50,250 nt of DNA. Source: Marinobacter sp. (GTDB taxonomy: Bacteria; Pseudomonadota; Gammaproteobacteria; Pseudomonadales; Oleiphilaceae). The notes under the pieces were generated by a model. That model had not been told where the DNA came from, did not search any database, and worked only from the letters and a program-made list of their open reading frames with translations. Below, in pieces: positions 9,986 through 21,167 of this stretch; within the stretch, counting starts at the first letter, position 1; every line of letters begins with the position of its first letter. Location: assembly GCA_030457765.1 (NCBI GenBank), contig JAKDUK010000014.1, forward strand, positions 1 through 50,250, in the 5' to 3' direction. The translations under genes and the position numbers were made by a program.

Positions 9986-10805
9986 TGTTGCCCCCGCTGC
10001 CCTTCTCTATATCTTTTTCAGCTACAAGCATGTCTGCGATACTCACATAATCTGCCAGGCTGAGGTTTTCAGGTCGCAGGCCATCGTTGATGCCCAGCGC
10101 TTGCAGTTGCTCAACGGTCACCAGGCTACCCAATGCTTTGCGCAGGGTTTTTCGGCGAGCGTTAAATGCGGTTCTGACCACCGTTTGCAGCGTCGTGAAA
10201 TCCTTTGCCGGGTGCGGAAGCTGCTTATGAGGTACCAGCCGCACAATGGCAGAATCCACTTTTGGAGCCGGCCGGAAAGCACCGGGGGCCACTTCAAATA
10301 GCGGCTGAACCTTGCAGAAATACTGGGTCATAATACCCAGCCGACCATAGTTGTTATCGCCGGAGACCGCGGCCATTCGCTGCACTACTTCTTTTTGCAG
10401 CATAAAGTGCATGTCTTGCACCGCGCCCGCCTGGGACAACAGGTGAAATATCAGTGGCGTGGAAATGTTGTAAGGCAAATTACCAATAATGCGCAGCGGC
10501 TTTGTATCTGCTATCTGGCTGAAATCAAACGTTAGCGCATCGGCTTCATGGATGCGAAATTCCGGATAATTGAAAAACTTGGTGCGCAATACAGGAATCA
10601 GATCGCGATCCAGCTCTACCACCTGCAGCCTGGGGTTAACGGTTAGGATTTCCTCGGTTATGGCACCAAGGCCCGGACCAATTTCTACAATGGCATCGTC
10701 CGGCTTCGGGTGAATGGCGCGAATAATGCGCTCAATCACACCCGGGTCGTGAAGGAAGTTCTGCCCAAACCGTTTCCTGGCCTGATGGCCGGCTTTTTTA
10801 CTCAC
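9978..10805 (-). CDS. rsmA: 16S rRNA dimethyladenosine transferase RsmA (KsgA)
   Basis: A 275-residue S-adenosylmethionine-dependent methyltransferase that dimethylates two adjacent adenosines in helix 45 of 16S rRNA late in small-subunit assembly. The N-terminal RKRFGQNFLHD is diagnostic, EIGPGLGAITEEIL is the AdoMet glycine motif, and IIGNLPYNISTPLIF is the NLPY catalytic motif near residue 110. The start is 11 bases after pdxA. The C-terminal NARRKTLRKAL region contacts rRNA in the known enzyme. Confidence 0.97.
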   Translation of the reverse strand: MSKKAGHQARKRFGQNFLHDPGVIERIIRAIHPKPDDAIVEIGPGLGAITEEILTVNPRLQVVELDRDLIPVLRTKFFNYPEFRIHEADALTFDFSQIADTKPLRIIGNLPYNISTPLIFHLLSQAGAVQDMHFMLQKEVVQRMAAVSGDNNYGRLGIMTQYFCKVQPLFEVAPGAFRPAPKVDSAIVRLVPHKQLPHPAKDFTTLQTVVRTAFNARRKTLRKALGSLVTVEQLQALGINDGLRPENLSLADYVSIADMLVAEKDIEKGSGGNND

Positions 10806-10816
10806 TCAGATTTCTC

Positions 10817-11827
10817 TCAATTGAGGGTTTTGCGATTAACAGATTTGAGGGAGCGAGCCATTTGCTCACCCACTCGAATGGCGGTGTGCAGGCTACCCGC
10901 ATCGGCCTTGCCGGTACCTGCAAGATCTATAGCCGTGCCGTGGTCTACTGAGGTACGTACAATGGGCAAACCAAGGGTGATATTTACCGCGCGACCAAAC
11001 CCCTGGAACTTGAGAACAGGCAAACCCTGATCATGGTACATAGCCAGTGCGGCATCGGCCTGGTCAAGCCAATGGGGCGTAAACAGGGTATCTGCGGGCA
11101 GCGGGCCGGTTAGCTGCAAGCCGTCGACACGAAGTTTCTCAAGGGTCGGCTCAATAACATCTATTTCTTCCCGGCCCAGATGACCGCCCTCGCCTGCGTG
11201 GGGGTTTAAACCAGTTACCAGAATTCTTGGCTGCTCAATGCCGAAAAACTTTTTCAGATCGGCATTCAAAATAGTGGCGACCTGGGTTAATCGTTCAGGC
11301 GTAATCGCGGCAGAGACGTCCTTGAGGGGTAGGTGAGTTGTTACTAATGCCACTCGCAGCTCTTCAGTGGCCAGCATCATAACCACTCGCTCTACACCGC
11401 AAAGCTCTTGCAAGAATTCAGTGTGGCCACTGAACTCAATACCCGCGTCATTGATAACACCCTTGTGAACCGGAGCTGTAACCATGCCGTCAAAATCGCC
11501 CGCAAGGCAGCCTTTGGCCGCAATAGTGAGCGTTTCCAACACATAGCGACTGTTGGCGGTATCCAATTTGCCAGCGCCAAACGAGGCACAACCTTCAACA
11601 TGCAGTACAGATAGTTCACCGGCAGCCGTTTGGGGCTCAGTGCCAGGTTGCCAAGGGTGCAAGGTAACGTCGAGGCCAAGCAGTTTGGCCCTTTCACCCA
11701 GCAGTTGCTGGCTGGCAATAACAACTATGCTGGCCTCACGCTCTTTCTCGGCCAACTGCAGGCATAGCTCGGGGCCTATGCCTGCTGGTTCACCAGCTGT
11801 CAGAGCCAGAACCGTCGCGTCATGCAT
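10817..11827 (-). CDS. pdxA: 4-hydroxythreonine-4-phosphate dehydrogenase
   Basis: A 336-residue NAD-dependent dehydrogenase of pyridoxal 5'-phosphate synthesis (DXP-dependent route). Metal-binding histidines can be assigned: HTEF near residue 137, the histidine in LNPHAGEGG near residue 212, and [10 protein letters not shown] near residue 265. [12 protein letters not shown] near the N-terminus is characteristic. The ATG shares one base with the surA stop (TAATG on the minus strand). The pdxA-rsmA pairing after surA is conserved in many gammaproteobacteria. Confidence 0.96.
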   Translation of the reverse strand: MHDATVLALTAGEPAGIGPELCLQLAEKEREASIVVIASQQLLGERAKLLGLDVTLHPWQPGTEPQTAAGELSVLHVEGCASFGAGKLDTANSRYVLETLTIAAKGCLAGDFDGMVTAPVHKGVINDAGIEFSGHTEFLQELCGVERVVMMLATEELRVALVTTHLPLKDVSAAITPERLTQVATILNADLKKFFGIEQPRILVTGLNPHAGEGGHLGREEIDVIEPTLEKLRVDGLQLTGPLPADTLFTPHWLDQADAALAMYHDQGLPVLKFQGFGRAVNITLGLPIVRTSVDHGTAIDLAGTGKADAGSLHTAIRVGEQMARSLKSVNRKTLN

Positions 11828-13182
11828 TACGCTTCGGTGTCCGGCGCACGGCTGGATTCGTCTTCTGCGTTTTCTTCTGCATAGTCACCTTTAAACTCAA
11901 CAAAGGCTTCATCACGGATTTCCCGAAGCCAGTTTTGCAGTTCCGCCTCGAATTTGCGCTGATAAATCGCCTGGCGAGCCTCGGCTTTCTTTGCGTCACC
12001 ACTGACATCTTTCTGTCGACGCTCTTCAACCTGAAGAATGTGCCAACCAAACTGGGAACGGAACGGACCTTTAACCTCGCCCACAGCCGCCTCGTTCATG
12101 GCCTGCTCAAACCCCGGCACCATCTGGCCCGGGCTTACCCAACCAAGGTTGCCGCCATCGGAGCCGGATACCGGGTCGTCGGAAAACTCACGGGCTATCA
12201 CGGCAAAGTCGGCGCCATCCTGAATCTGCTCGTAAAGATCACGGATAGTTGCCTCAGCCTCGGCATCTGTCATCGCCTCAGAAGGGCGTATCAGGATATG
12301 ACGCACCCTGTTCTGCTGGATAACTTGCTTCTGGGAACCACCACGCTTGTCCACCACCATTACCATGTGGAAACCGCTGTTGTTCTCCAAAACCTTCGAA
12401 GGCTTGCCAACCTCCAACGATGGCACAATCGGCGCAACCAGTGAGGGTAACTGGCGCTCGCTGCGCCAACCCATATCGCCACCTTCAAGGGCATTGCTGG
12501 CATCGGACTCAGCAACAGCCACTTCGCGGAAATCACGGCCGTTCACAATCGCTGTGCGCAGCGCTTTTGCTCTTTCGCGGGTTGCATCCACCGAAGCATC
12601 ATCGTTTGGGTTATCCAGTTCGATAAAAATATAGGCAAGGCGATATTCCGCATCATTGCCGCCACTGCCCTGAAGTGCCTGCAGGTAGTTTTCAACTTCC
12701 CGATCCGTTACGCGCACACGGCTGCCCACTTGGCGCTGCTGTACACGGCCCGTGATCATTTCCTGGCGAATCTGTTCCCTGGCCTGGCGATAGCTTACGC
12801 CCTCAGTCGCCAGCTGGTTTTCAAACTCAGGCAGGCTCATACCGTTGCGTTCGGCGATATTAGCCAGGGTTTCGTTAAGTTCGTTATCGCTGATGCGCAT
12901 GCCCATTTTGTTTGCCATCTGTAGCTGCACAGATTCGGTTATCAGCTGCTCCAGAACCCGCTCCTCAAGAAGGCGACGCGGCGGCAGGCCGGTGCCCTGG
13001 GCTTTAAGGCGCCCGGTGATGGTATTAATTCTTGCATCCAGCTCGGTCTGCAGAACAACATCGTCATCAACAATAGCCACCACCTGGTCTAGCAGCTTGC
13101 GTTCTGCTTGGGCCGAAAAAGAAAGCGCCACTGCCAACAGCATCAGCAGTGTCTGTAAACCTTGGCGAATCGTCGCCTTCAT
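11827..13182 (-). CDS. surA: Periplasmic peptidyl-prolyl isomerase/chaperone SurA
   Basis: A 451-residue periplasmic chaperone for outer-membrane proteins, including LptD. A Sec signal peptide ends at SFSAQA, followed by the SurA N-terminal domain ([20 protein letters not shown]). Two parvulin domains follow, at about residues 180-275 ([16 protein letters not shown]) and 290-390 ([28 protein letters not shown]). I prefer the ATG at 13182, with AGAGG five bases upstream, over the GTG at 13188. The tail is acidic and longer than in E. coli (428 residues). Confidence 0.96.
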   Translation of the reverse strand: MKATIRQGLQTLLMLLAVALSFSAQAERKLLDQVVAIVDDDVVLQTELDARINTITGRLKAQGTGLPPRRLLEERVLEQLITESVQLQMANKMGMRISDNELNETLANIAERNGMSLPEFENQLATEGVSYRQAREQIRQEMITGRVQQRQVGSRVRVTDREVENYLQALQGSGGNDAEYRLAYIFIELDNPNDDASVDATRERAKALRTAIVNGRDFREVAVAESDASNALEGGDMGWRSERQLPSLVAPIVPSLEVGKPSKVLENNSGFHMVMVVDKRGGSQKQVIQQNRVRHILIRPSEAMTDAEAEATIRDLYEQIQDGADFAVIAREFSDDPVSGSDGGNLGWVSPGQMVPGFEQAMNEAAVGEVKGPFRSQFGWHILQVEERRQKDVSGDAKKAEARQAIYQRKFEAELQNWLREIRDEAFVEFKGDYAEENAEDESSRAPDTEA

Positions 13183-13243
13183 AATCACCTCTATAATGAA
13201 GATATTAGCCTGCAGTTAGAGTACCGGAATGGCACGGTTGCCG

Positions 13244-15655
13244 TCAGGGGTTCCGGTTAGGAGCTCCAAACCGGCGCCGTTCGCGCTCATCAAAACCGTA
13301 AATGGCCTCAGAGATCGATGTTGAAGAACCTCCGCTACCGCCCAGGCCTTTGAGCTGAATCTGAAATAACACACGGCTGTCCAGCTCCTGATCGTCGGTC
13401 AGATAATTCTGGTGAACTACCTGAACGCTCCAGCAGCAATTATTGTATTCAATACCCGCAAGCGAACCTACGGTGCGGTCCAAATCCGAATCATACACCC
13501 AGCGGCCGATAAGACTAACACGGTCTGTTGCCGGGATAACCGCTGCAATATCCGACTGTTCCAGCTCATCCTTGCTGTAGGTATGCCCAACACTGGCAAG
13601 ATACCGATAATCCTCCGTGTGGAAAACCAGCTGACTGCGACCTTCTTCGGTATCGCCAGTCTCTGGGTCCCACAACCCGGAAGACCGGATTTGCAGATTA
13701 TTCAGAGGGTTCAGTACCACCTCCCCGGCCAATGGAGAGCGACTGCGCTCGCCACCGCCTTTACCAAACAACGTAACCTCACGATCCTTAAAATACTGGA
13801 CCTGGCCAATGCTGAACCGGGCTCGCTCGGCGCCGGTTACCAGGTCGTTGAATCGGCTAGTCAGGGCAACGGTTAATTGATTGGCATCACCAACCCGATC
13901 GCCACCCACAAAACGATCCGGCCGGAACAGCTGCTCAAAACGGAAGGTTTGCAGCGCTGTATCAAACGCCGGAATGGAGTTCTGATCTGCTTCCGCATCG
14001 GCCCAGGCATAGTAGAGCCTGGGTTCAAGTGTTTGGTTGTATGGCACATCAAACAGGCTCGATTGACGATCAAAATACAAGCCGTTGTCCCACTCTATCA
14101 CGGGAACCGTACGATCAAACTGGCCATCCCCTGCACTGTAATCGTCCAGCTCATAACGGGTGTAATCGAGACTGACTGATGGACGGCTGAACCCCCACAG
14201 GGCTCGCATTGGCAGAGCCAGCTCAGGACGCGCCCGGAAGCGCTGGCCGTTGGCTTTATCAAGCCCCGTTAACGAGTCGTTGCCCCGGTAGAACCAGGTA
14301 TATTGGCCCTCCACGTTTGCCTCAAGCCAGCCAGCCTCGGTCGTTCCGGCATAAATGGCCTCTGGTAGCTGGGCGTAGGGCTTGTTTGTCTGGGTAATAC
14401 GATCGCTGACGGTTTGATAGTCATTTACATACAAATCAAAATACTGGTTTGCATCCTGATAACGTACACCGCCCTTTCGCTGCAGGTGCGTGGCTTGGTT
14501 AATTTCCAAGCTGCGGTTCAAATCACTAATATAATCTTCATCACTGACCACGGAAAAATCACCGTAACCCTTCCAGCCTGCACCCAGGGCCGCGCGGGTA
14601 GACGCATCCAACGCCCAGCGTTTTCCGGATTCGCCCGGGTTGTCGTCGGAGTAGGCCGAATCATTGTCAATGTAGCCCACTTGTAGCGTTGTTTCTCCCC
14701 ATAGGCTGAGGTACCGGCCCTCCACTTCATTAAATAAACCACGACCATGAATGTACTGTGGTGTGATGGTGGCATCGTAATGAGGGGCCAGATTCAGATA
14801 ATAAGGTGCTGCGAAAAACGCGCCGCTGCCGGCACTGGACGATCCAAACTGTGGGTAAAGGAAGCCCGTTTTACGGCGATCGTCTATAGGAAAGCTGGCA
14901 TAGGGCCAGTAAAACACCGGAACATCGAGAACTTCGAGGCGGACATGTTTTGCAGTTCCAAAACCCTCGGCCTGGTCCAGTTTAATATCAGACGCTACAA
15001 TGGCCCAATCGTTCTGTTGCGGGCCACAGGTTGTAAGCATGCCGTCGCGAATTTTAACGGTGTCCGAGCCCACCCGCGAGAGACTGCCAGCGCTGCCCCG
15101 CATTTCCGGGCCATGCAGAAGAAATGTGGCTGTGTTGATATCAAAACGCCCTGAATTAACACTGTATTCGGCACGCTCTCCGGTTAGCAAAAACCCGTCA
15201 CCACGACTTACTAATGGCCCTTGGATGGCCACCTGGCCGTTGCCCTGATTGTAACGAGCCTCAGAACCCGTTACCTGAAAGCCACCCTGGCGAAGCCGAA
15301 CGTCGCCTTCAAGGTATAGCTCGTGGTCTACCTCGTAACGGGCATTCAAACCACTGACCTGCAGAGGGACCGCTTCGCCAGCTTTCCCGGTTCCTGCAGT
15401 ACCTTCACCAAAAGCATCTGAGCCATCACTCCCGGTGGTAGATGGCAAATACCCACCCGCACAGAACGCCGGTAGTGATTTTCTGGCGGTCTCCGGAAGT
15501 TGGTTTTTTGGGCGCCAGTCCAGCTCGGCCGCAGATGGTGCTTCTTCGGAACCCACAGAAAAACCAGCGGCCGACATCAGGGTAAACCCGGCAAGCAGGC
15601 TCGCTAATCGGCGACGCACTGTGCCTTTCTGCGCCTGCAGATAGCTGTCGGACAT
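13244..15655 (-). CDS. lptD: LPS-assembly protein LptD
   Basis: An 803-residue outer-membrane beta-barrel that with LptE inserts lipopolysaccharide into the outer leaflet. Residues 1-36 resemble a signal peptide (RRRLASLLAGFTLMSAAGFS). A periplasmic jellyroll follows (LYLEGDVRLRQGGFQVTGSEA), then a long aromatic-rich barrel. The disulfide cysteines known from E. coli have counterparts: C65 (FCAGGY), TTCGPQ at the jellyroll-barrel boundary, and a C-terminal NNCCW pair. I chose the ATG at 15655; the frame is open to 15811 but the extension lacks signal features. surA follows 61 bases downstream. Confidence 0.95.
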   Translation of the reverse strand: MSDSYLQAQKGTVRRRLASLLAGFTLMSAAGFSVGSEEAPSAAELDWRPKNQLPETARKSLPAFCAGGYLPSTTGSDGSDAFGEGTAGTGKAGEAVPLQVSGLNARYEVDHELYLEGDVRLRQGGFQVTGSEARYNQGNGQVAIQGPLVSRGDGFLLTGERAEYSVNSGRFDINTATFLLHGPEMRGSAGSLSRVGSDTVKIRDGMLTTCGPQQNDWAIVASDIKLDQAEGFGTAKHVRLEVLDVPVFYWPYASFPIDDRRKTGFLYPQFGSSSAGSGAFFAAPYYLNLAPHYDATITPQYIHGRGLFNEVEGRYLSLWGETTLQVGYIDNDSAYSDDNPGESGKRWALDASTRAALGAGWKGYGDFSVVSDEDYISDLNRSLEINQATHLQRKGGVRYQDANQYFDLYVNDYQTVSDRITQTNKPYAQLPEAIYAGTTEAGWLEANVEGQYTWFYRGNDSLTGLDKANGQRFRARPELALPMRALWGFSRPSVSLDYTRYELDDYSAGDGQFDRTVPVIEWDNGLYFDRQSSLFDVPYNQTLEPRLYYAWADAEADQNSIPAFDTALQTFRFEQLFRPDRFVGGDRVGDANQLTVALTSRFNDLVTGAERARFSIGQVQYFKDREVTLFGKGGGERSRSPLAGEVVLNPLNNLQIRSSGLWDPETGDTEEGRSQLVFHTEDYRYLASVGHTYSKDELEQSDIAAVIPATDRVSLIGRWVYDSDLDRTVGSLAGIEYNNCCWSVQVVHQNYLTDDQELDSRVLFQIQLKGLGGSGGSSTSISEAIYGFDERERRRFGAPNRNP

Positions 15656-15884
15656 TGGCACGGTAGCAAGGTTCCTGTTCCGGATGCATAAAAGACTGTG
15701 GGTAGCGCGACAAGGCACAAATACACACATACAGCGGCCTAGTTTACACGTGCCCCTGAAGCTTGTTAACGAAAACGGAGCCTTATAAGCCAAACTCCGC
15801 TGCAAAACCATTTTACCCTCTTTATACTTCTATACTAACGTTTGCTCTAAGCTCACTCACTACTTCAGGATAAGCGCCCGAGCC
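15656..15884. promoter_or_regulatory. Divergent intergenic region lptD / amgK
   Basis: A 229-base AT-rich spacer between divergent lptD (-) and amgK (+) that must hold promoters for both. On the + strand TATACT at 15831-15836 is a plausible -10 for amgK, but no good -35 lies at standard spacing. AGGA at 15867-15870 is the only ribosome-site candidate and is rather far (14 bases) from the amgK ATG. I could not assign a sigma-E type promoter for lptD with confidence. Confidence 0.35.
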
Positions 15885-17638
<1,754 letters not shown>

Positions 17639-17642
17639 GGCT

Positions 17643-18401
17643 ATGGCAACCCAAACCGCGCAATCAGCTTTACCACCGCGCATGGAGGCGAAATTTTCAG
17701 AGCTTCTGCATGCCCTTTGTGCTGCTGACCACAAGACTCATACGCTGGTTAGTCAGGCGAGGCTTCCCTGGTGGTGCCGGCGTCCATTATTTTTCTTTCT
17801 GGGCTATATAGCCAAAGCTGAAGGCCGAGTGTCTGAGCAAGACATAGGCTTTGCCGAAAACCTTATAACTGCACTCAAACTGTCAAAGCGACAACGGCAA
17901 AAAGCCATCCAAAATTTTCAGCGTGGCAAAGCCTCAGGCACACTTCCGCCGTTAAGCGGGCTCACCTTAAGGCTAAGCCATGGTGCCAGGCCTTCTCCAG
18001 CCCTGAAAATCGCCCTCTGCCTTTGCCATGCAGCGCAACTTAAAGGCCGCCCTGCCAAACCTCGCCTTTACCGCTGCGAAGATGCTATTGACCAAATAGG
18101 CCTTCCGGTATCCATAAGCGAAGACATTTTTGAAAGCTATGCCGCCAGGGTATGGGTCGATACCAGTGACCTACCGGCAAAGCCTGTAAGCCTTGAACAA
18201 GCCTGCGCGCTGTTTGGCGCAACCCGGCGGGATTCTCTTGCGGATATCAAACGTGCATACCGAAAAAAAGTGTCTGAGCATCACCCGGATAAGTTGGCAC
18301 AGCAGCAGCCTAGCCCGGCTGAACAGGCGCGGGCGAAACAGTACCTGCTGAGCTACCAACAAGCCTGGGAGCTCATCAGGCGGCACCACAAGCCAAGTTA
18401 A
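17643..18401 (+). CDS. DjlA-like co-chaperone (TerB + J domain)
   Basis: A 252-residue protein with an N-terminal TerB/DjlA-type helical domain (residues about 45-100, FLGYIAKAEGRVSEQDIGFAE) and a C-terminal J domain (residues about 185-250) with the essential HPD tripeptide in KVSEHHPDKLAQQ. J-domain proteins stimulate DnaK ATPase. Unlike E. coli DjlA, no obvious N-terminal membrane anchor is seen, although a hydrophobic stretch (RRPLFFFLGYIA) occurs near residue 50. It is four bases after murU. The domain call is firm; the client is unknown. Confidence 0.85.
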   Translation: MATQTAQSALPPRMEAKFSELLHALCAADHKTHTLVSQARLPWWCRRPLFFFLGYIAKAEGRVSEQDIGFAENLITALKLSKRQRQKAIQNFQRGKASGTLPPLSGLTLRLSHGARPSPALKIALCLCHAAQLKGRPAKPRLYRCEDAIDQIGLPVSISEDIFESYAARVWVDTSDLPAKPVSLEQACALFGATRRDSLADIKRAYRKKVSEHHPDKLAQQQPSPAEQARAKQYLLSYQQAWELIRRHHKPS

Positions 18402-18414
18402 GGCAACCGGGCTT

Positions 18415-19365
18415 TTACTGCGCTTTTGGCTTAAGCCAGGCTGAGATTCGCCCCGCCAGAGCCTTCCCGTTTCGGGGCGACGATAAATCACCTGAGCTCA
18501 TAAGCTGAAGATTAAACCCTTCTACTCTTGCCCTTTTTAACCCGGCCCTGCGCTGCTCGTACTCAGCAGACGATGAAAGCTCCAAAATACGCGACACAGA
18601 AGCTTTAGTCAGCGCCACAGCCAGCTGTGAGGCATCTTTAGGGTAGAACCTTGGACTTACCCAAATCATAGCCGGTGATCCGCCCAACTCCGCCGCGTTT
18701 AGCACCACATGATTACTACCCCGTCCAATCCCCACTACAGCCACAAGCTCTTGACCATGCTTTTCAAGCGCCGAAACACCGGCAACAAGCTGCTTGCGAA
18801 TGCGCTCACGATAGGCTTCTTCCAGCTCATCTCCGGTTTCCGAGGTCATCACATCAATGGTCGCGGGGCTAATAGCACTGGAGCGCCGATCGCTCGGCGC
18901 CGAGTCCAGCTGCGGGGCTTCAACTGGCTGCTCCAGAACCGCTTCAAGTGCCTGCGACGGCGACTCCAAGCCCAAAGTGAGCACGGCAAAATTTCGCTGT
19001 GCAAGCTCTCGCGCCAAGGCGCCCGTTAGCCCTGATTCAGCGTTACCACCTTCATCGGCCAAAATAATCAGCCCACCCCGCGCAGGCGCTTCGTACCCAG
19101 GCCAAAACAAAGCCAGAGTACGAGCACCCCCCTCAAGATCAAGCCACAATGCGGCCTCCGGAAACCTTTCGCTCAGCTTTTGCTCTCCCAGGCCAGACAC
19201 TACGGAACCTCGGGCTTCGTTCGCTGCCACTTGGGCAGATTCTGCGGAATCCTCTTTATTCTGAGCGTATGCGGGCGGTAAGCCGCCAGCCACTAAAACA
19301 ATCAACAGCCAGCCGCAGACACTCATGCGGCGGCCGCTTCGGCTTGTTGTTCTGAATTGGTGCAC
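18415..19365 (-). CDS. Exported DUF3530 family protein
   Basis: A 316-residue protein with a signal peptide (GWLLIVLVAGGLPPAYA) and a body resembling DUF3530, an alpha/beta-hydrolase-like family of unknown role. The segment LFWPGYEAPARGGLIILADEGG is family-typical, and VVGIGRGSNHVVLNAAEL occupies the nucleophile-elbow position but reads GRGSN. The actual start may be the ATG at 19326. It converges on the DjlA-like gene with 13 bases between stops. Probably periplasmic; no substrate can be proposed. Confidence 0.75.
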   Translation of the reverse strand: MHQFRTTSRSGRRMSVCGWLLIVLVAGGLPPAYAQNKEDSAESAQVAANEARGSVVSGLGEQKLSERFPEAALWLDLEGGARTLALFWPGYEAPARGGLIILADEGGNAESGLTGALARELAQRNFAVLTLGLESPSQALEAVLEQPVEAPQLDSAPSDRRSSAISPATIDVMTSETGDELEEAYRERIRKQLVAGVSALEKHGQELVAVVGIGRGSNHVVLNAAELGGSPAMIWVSPRFYPKDASQLAVALTKASVSRILELSSSAEYEQRRAGLKRARVEGFNLQLMSSGDLSSPRNGKALAGRISAWLKPKAQ

Positions 19366-19530
19366 AGTTCTTGCCCCCTTGGCTACGAAAACTCACGGTT
19401 GTGCTGTTAGACTGTTACCCGTTCACAGTTTGCCGCAAGGGCTGCTAACCGGGCTAATGGAAAACTTATAGCCCTTGCTCACGGCTAATACATTACTATC
19501 AATTACTGCTAATTGTTCGCGAGAGCCGTC

Positions 19531-20232
19531 ATGAACCCTTATCTGATTGCCCCATCTATTCTGTCTGCTGATTTTGCCCGCCTGGGCGAAGAAGTGGATA
19601 ACGTTCTGAGCGCCGGCGCAGACGTGGTGCATTTTGATGTTATGGACAACCATTATGTACCCAACCTGACCATTGGGCCGATGGTGTGTGAGGCGCTGCG
19701 CAAGCACGGCGTTAACGCCCCTATTGATGTACACCTGATGGTGTCGCCGGTCGACGACCTGATTCGTATGTTTATCGACGCTGGCGCCAGCTACATTACC
19801 TTCCACCCGGAGGCGTCCCAACACATCGACCGCTCCTTGCAACTGATTCGCGAAGGCGGCTGCAAGGCTGGCCTGGTGTTCAACCCAGCCACATCACTAA
19901 ACTACATGGATCATGTGATGGACAAGCTGGATATGGTGCTGATGATGTCCGTTAACCCCGGCTTCGGCGGCCAAAAGTTCATTCCCGGCACGCTGGACAA
20001 GCTGCGAGAAGCCCGCAAACGCATTGATGCCAGCAACTACAATATCCGCTTGGAAATCGATGGGGGTGTAAAAGCTGACAACATTCGTGAAATTGCCGAA
20101 GCTGGTGCAGACACCTTTGTTGCGGGCTCGGCTATTTTCAGCACGGATGACTATAAAGCCACCATCGATATCATGCGTCAGGAGCTGGAGCATGCCCGCA
20201 CAACACTGGGCCACAAGGTGCCGGCACAATGA
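19531..20232 (+). CDS. rpe: Ribulose-phosphate 3-epimerase
   Basis: A 233-residue TIM-barrel enzyme that interconverts ribulose 5-phosphate and xylulose 5-phosphate in the pentose phosphate pathway. Visible signatures: [15 protein letters not shown] at the N-terminus, [19 protein letters not shown] (metal ligands) and the phosphate-binding GGVKADNI and FVAGSAIF. The start is ATG 19531 with GAGAG upstream; a TTG at 19513 would add six residues only. It overlaps gph by ATGA. The rpe-gph-trpE order also occurs in Pseudomonas. Confidence 0.97.
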   Translation: MNPYLIAPSILSADFARLGEEVDNVLSAGADVVHFDVMDNHYVPNLTIGPMVCEALRKHGVNAPIDVHLMVSPVDDLIRMFIDAGASYITFHPEASQHIDRSLQLIREGGCKAGLVFNPATSLNYMDHVMDKLDMVLMMSVNPGFGGQKFIPGTLDKLREARKRIDASNYNIRLEIDGGVKADNIREIAEAGADTFVAGSAIFSTDDYKATIDIMRQELEHARTTLGHKVPAQ

Positions 20233-20918
20233 GCCTGACAGGGTTGTTTAATGCCCGCTGGCCGGGAGTTGCGCTGTTTGATCTTGATGGCACCCTGGTA
20301 GACAGCGCACCAGACTTAGCGGCCGCGGTTGACCGAACCCTTGAACAAGTCGGTCGCAAACCAGCTGGCATTGAGCAAGTACGAAAATGGGTGGGTCACG
20401 GCTCGCCCATACTGATGCGACGAGCACTGGCTGGCAAAGCCGACTGGGAACCCGCAAGCCCCAGTGATGACGCTCTGTTTGATAGTGCATTGAAGTTATT
20501 ATACCAAAATTACCAACAACTTAACGGCCAGCATTCAACGGTTTACCCTGGCGTAGAAGCCTGTCTTGAATCATTGAGCGAACGTAGCTGCCCTATGGCC
20601 GTTGTAACCAACAAGCCTGAACAATTTGTGGCGCCTCTGCTTGAGCAGATGGGCATTGAGCATCATTTTCAGCTGATTGTGGGGGGCGACACTTTAAGCA
20701 CAAAAAAACCAGCGCCAGCACCGTTAGTTCATGCCATGGAAACACTTCATGGCAGCCGCGGAACCACCGTGATGGTGGGCGACTCTGCAGCCGACGTAAA
20801 TGCAGCCCAGGCGGCCGGCATTCCTTGTGTGGTTGTTACCTATGGCTACAATTTTGGTCGCTCCGTACAGGCACTCGGAGCCGATGCGGTAGTTGATTCC
20901 CTGAGCGAGCTTTTGTAA
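20229..20918 (+). CDS. gph: Phosphoglycolate phosphatase
   Basis: A 229-residue HAD-superfamily phosphatase that removes phosphate from 2-phosphoglycolate, a DNA-repair and metabolic by-product. HAD motif I is [19 protein letters not shown] (nucleophile aspartate near residue 18), motif II is [10 protein letters not shown], motif III includes KKPAPAP, and motif IV is [16 protein letters not shown]. The start overlaps the rpe stop. The trp leader begins about 50 bases downstream, so rpe-gph transcripts could enter the trp region. Confidence 0.95.
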   Translation: MSLTGLFNARWPGVALFDLDGTLVDSAPDLAAAVDRTLEQVGRKPAGIEQVRKWVGHGSPILMRRALAGKADWEPASPSDDALFDSALKLLYQNYQQLNGQHSTVYPGVEACLESLSERSCPMAVVTNKPEQFVAPLLEQMGIEHHFQLIVGGDTLSTKKPAPAPLVHAMETLHGSRGTTVMVGDSAADVNAAQAAGIPCVVVTYGYNFGRSVQALGADAVVDSLSELL

Positions 20919-20967
20919 CCTCTAGATTCTTGAACTTTCAAACCATTCAATTCGGGAGATTCCTGCC

Positions 20968-21048
20968 GTGCAGGGACTGAATCTAACTGCAGCGCGAGGC
21001 ATGCTCACCACCCGCGCAACACGATGGTGGCGATGGCGTACCGGCTGA
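20968..21048 (+). CDS. trpL: trp leader peptide (TrpL-like)
   Basis: A 26-codon ORF upstream of trpE whose C-terminal half reads [11 protein letters not shown] before TGA at 21046-21048, giving three Trp codons within four codons. The GTG start at 20968 has GGGAG at 20954-20958, nine bases away. An internal ATG at 21001 is in frame but its GAGG (20996-20999) is only one base away, so GTG is the better start. Trp-rich leader ORFs mark attenuation of trp operons in other bacteria. Function here is inferred; the Trp codons are directly seen. Confidence 0.75.
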   Translation: MQGLNLTAARGMLTTRATRWWRWRTG

Positions 21049-21096
21049 AAAAATCAGCCCGGCAGATAACGTGCGCCTGCCCGTTTGATGCCACCA
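21025..21096 (+). promoter_or_regulatory. Possible trp attenuation structure in the trpE leader
   Basis: The Trp-codon stretch TGGTGGCG (21025-21032) can pair, with one G-U, with TGCCACCA at 21089-21096. That resembles the 1:2 pairing of an attenuator, which a ribosome stalled on the Trp codons would open. A second weak pair is GCCTG 21075-21079 with CAGGC 21102-21106. No GC hairpin followed by a T run was found before the trpE start at 21168, so classical termination is not demonstrated. Confidence 0.4.
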
Positions 21097-21167
21097 CCCG
21101 ACAGGCCCGGCAAGCATTGCCCTCCAGGTCTGTTCGAACGCAGATCAGATTTCAGGAAACCCAGATC

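Noticed and set aside
21049..21061. Small hairpin GGCTGA/TCAGCC at the end of the trp leader ORF
   Set aside because: It overlaps the leader stop with a loop of A residues and is not followed by a T run, so it was not called a terminator.
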